Assembly: GCA_050262615.1 (NCBI GenBank)
Contig: JBLNEL010000109.1
Coordinates: 1-5,349, forward strand
Direction of reading: 5' to 3'
From: JAUZPB01 sp050262615
GTDB taxonomy: Bacteria; Bacteroidota; Ignavibacteria; Ignavibacteriales; SURF-24
DNA length: 5,349 nt
Shown: positions 4,041-5,349 of the stretch, piece by piece
How the letters are laid out: each line of letters opens with the position of its first letter
Position numbering within the stretch: position 1 is the stretch's first letter
Position numbers and translations under genes: made by a program
The notes under the pieces: model-generated
Told to the model about the DNA's origin: nothing
Database searches by the model: none
Seen by the model: the letters and a program-made list of their open reading frames with translations, nothing else

Positions 4041-5270
4041 ATGTCTTTTACAGTACTGGTAGCTATTACTATCCTTTTAGCCATAGTAAGCCAGCTATAC
4101 TGCATTAAAAAAGTAATTGCCACGATCAGGCAGCTGTTTCCGACGTTATATGGCAGAAAGACCAAGATCGGAATAACAATATTTCTGATCATTTTTAATG
4201 TTTATTTTATTTTGTTTATACTTTTCTGGCTTAGGGTTACGTTTTCAGCCGGCAATTATCCGATGCAGAATAGTCTGACGTTCAATTTCCTGGTCGTCTA
4301 CCCAACATTTATGATCTTTCTTATTACACTTCAGATCGGTCTTTTTCTTTTCCTGTTTGATCTTATAAAGCTGATACTGTTACCTCTATATTTAAGTAAA
4401 AAAGAGGTATGGAAATCTATAGAGGCAAAAGCCGTGCTGGTGCTGGTGGTCTTTTTTATTATATATGTACCTGTAAGGATAATCTATGATTATAATATAT
4501 TTCCTGTACAGAAGGTCGAATATAAAAAACAGAATCTTCCAAATGAGATGAATGAATTCAAGATATTGTTTATATCAGATATACACGCAGATGTTGTTAC
4601 AAACGGCAGCAGACTAGGAAGGTTTATAGAAAAAGTAAATCAGATACATGCCGATCTGGTGCTTATTGGAGGAGATATGATTAGCCGGGGACCTGATTAT
4701 ATCAAATTTGCTGCAAATGAACTTGGACAAATTAAAGCGAAGTATGGAGTATATACCTGTATAGGGGACCATGATTTCTGGGCTTACAGAAATGATCAGC
4801 AAAAGAGCATACGTGAAATTACAGAAGCTTTAAGTCAGAATGGAATTCCAATGCTTGATAATAAGAATCTGACCATAAATATTAAATCCTCAAAGATCCT
4901 TATATCATTTATTACAAATACTTACAGGGAAAGAATTGATGAGCATACGCTTGAAAATCTGACCTCAGAGGGGGGAAATAAGAATCTGAGGATACTGCTT
5001 ACACATCAGCCAGGCGACAGGCTGATCTCAAAAGCCGTTGAAAAACAGTACGACCTGATGCTTGCCGGTCACACGCATGGCGGGCAGATAACATTTTTGT
5101 TTCCATTTAAGAACCTGACACCAACGTTACTTGAAACAAAATATGTAAAAGGGGCCTTCAGGCTAAAGGATACTCTGCTTTATGTAACCCGGGGATTCGG
5201 CATGTCGGTTATTCCCATCAGATATAATTCAACACCGGAAATAGTTGTCTTTGACCTTAAATCAAGTTAG
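4041..5270 (+). CDS. Membrane-anchored calcineurin-like metallophosphoesterase
   Basis: The 409-residue protein joins an N-terminal membrane part to a binuclear-metal phosphoesterase domain of the YkuE/YaeI type. Hydrophobic segments lie at about 3-21, 43-68, 83-117 and 130-148. Loops at 24-42 and 110-130 are Lys/Arg-rich while 69-82 has no charge. By the positive-inside rule both termini would face outward, placing the catalytic domain in the periplasm (inference). Metal and catalytic motifs follow in order: D180-I-H182, G211-D212, G242-D-H-D245, H322 in LLTHQP, and GHTHGGQ at 343-349. Motif three is normally GNHD/E; here the Asn metal ligand is replaced by Asp 243. The following FW and an intact GHTHGGQ argue against a dead enzyme. 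YkuE-like relatives are metal-dependent phosphatases of poorly defined substrate; some family members act on lipid precursors such as UDP-diacylglucosamine (LpxH), but this protein lacks the LpxH pattern. ATG 4041 starts immediately before the first membrane segment. The gene appears to be a single unit. Confidence 0.92.
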   Translation: MSFTVLVAITILLAIVSQLYCIKKVIATIRQLFPTLYGRKTKIGITIFLIIFNVYFILFILFWLRVTFSAGNYPMQNSLTFNFLVVYPTFMIFLITLQIGLFLFLFDLIKLILLPLYLSKKEVWKSIEAKAVLVLVVFFIIYVPVRIIYDYNIFPVQKVEYKKQNLPNEMNEFKILFISDIHADVVTNGSRLGRFIEKVNQIHADLVLIGGDMISRGPDYIKFAANELGQIKAKYGVYTCIGDHDFWAYRNDQQKSIREITEALSQNGIPMLDNKNLTINIKSSKILISFITNTYRERIDEHTLENLTSEGGNKNLRILLTHQPGDRLISKAVEKQYDLMLAGHTHGGQITFLFPFKNLTPTLLETKYVKGAFRLKDTLLYVTRGFGMSVIPIRYNSTPEIVVFDLKSS

Positions 5271-5271
5271 C

Positions 5272-5342
5272 TTTACCAGGTATCTTTAATTTGCCGCTCA
5301 TTTTTTTTAATTTTAGGGCACACATAAATTATACCGGGTAAA
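5272..5342. repeat. Two TACCnGGTA palindromes in inverted near-identity after the phosphoesterase gene
   Basis: TTTACCAGGTAT (5272-5283) and ATACCGGGTAAA (5331-5342) are inverted repeats of each other with one mismatch in 12, 47 bases apart. Each holds a 9-base palindrome TACCnGGTA (5274-5282 and 5332-5340), spaced 58 bases centre to centre. Between them lie a TTAATTTG box (5286-5293) and a run of eight Ts (5301-5308) with no stem before it. I see no intrinsic terminator for the phosphoesterase gene. The pair may be operators flanking a promoter of the next gene, which lies outside the window. Confidence 0.4.
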
Positions 5343-5349
5343 TATGTAT

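Noticed and set aside
4614..4802. Minus-strand frame within the phosphoesterase gene
   Set aside because: It overlaps the GGD and GDHD motif region of the plus-strand enzyme, with no independent support.
1..5349. Defence system, prophage, insertion sequence, CRISPR array or toxin-antitoxin pair
   Set aside because: No transposase, integrase, nuclease, repeat-spacer pattern or paired small genes are present. All recognisable genes are housekeeping or general metabolic, each with its own spacer, and nothing suggests they work together.

Overview
The window reads as ordinary chromosomal DNA from an AT-rich member of the Bacteroidota. The release factor 3 sequence has the form typical of that phylum. 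Several intergenic boxes resemble the Bacteroidota promoter (TTTG near -33, TAnnTTTG near -7), and two of the four genes with visible starts lack a clear Shine-Dalgarno site. I cannot name the genus from the sequence. The first 109 bases look like the end of a CocE/NonD-type hydrolase, which would be compatible with a free-living or environmental member, but this is weak evidence.

Layout from left to right. (1) The last 35 codons of a plus-strand gene, probably a CocE/NonD-family hydrolase, end in a strong 14-bp hairpin that also serves the convergent gene. (2) A minus-strand gene encodes an NmrA/QOR2-like NAD(P)-binding oxidoreductase. (3) A 441-base divergent intergenic region holds candidate operators for the oxidoreductase gene and a candidate promoter with a structured leader for the next gene. 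(4) prfC encodes peptide chain release factor 3 and ends in a clear intrinsic terminator. (5) A small gene encodes a 129-residue protein made of four gapless 16-residue beta repeats (the '4-fold beta flower' pattern) plus an acidic Pro/Gly-rich tail. (6) A 254-base intergenic region is rich in inverted repeats. (7) A membrane-anchored calcineurin-like metallophosphoesterase has four predicted N-terminal membrane segments. (8) A short tail to the window edge carries two TACCnGGTA palindromes.

The genes do not form an evident operon or shared pathway. Each has its own upstream region and most have their own terminator, so they look like independent transcription units. I see no defence system, mobile element, CRISPR array, tRNA or rRNA. 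The points most worth a second look are the prfC leader with mutually exclusive pairings, the small four-repeat protein with its tail, the GDHD variant in the phosphoesterase, and the repeat-rich spacers. All regulatory calls rest on reading by eye, not on folding or alignment.
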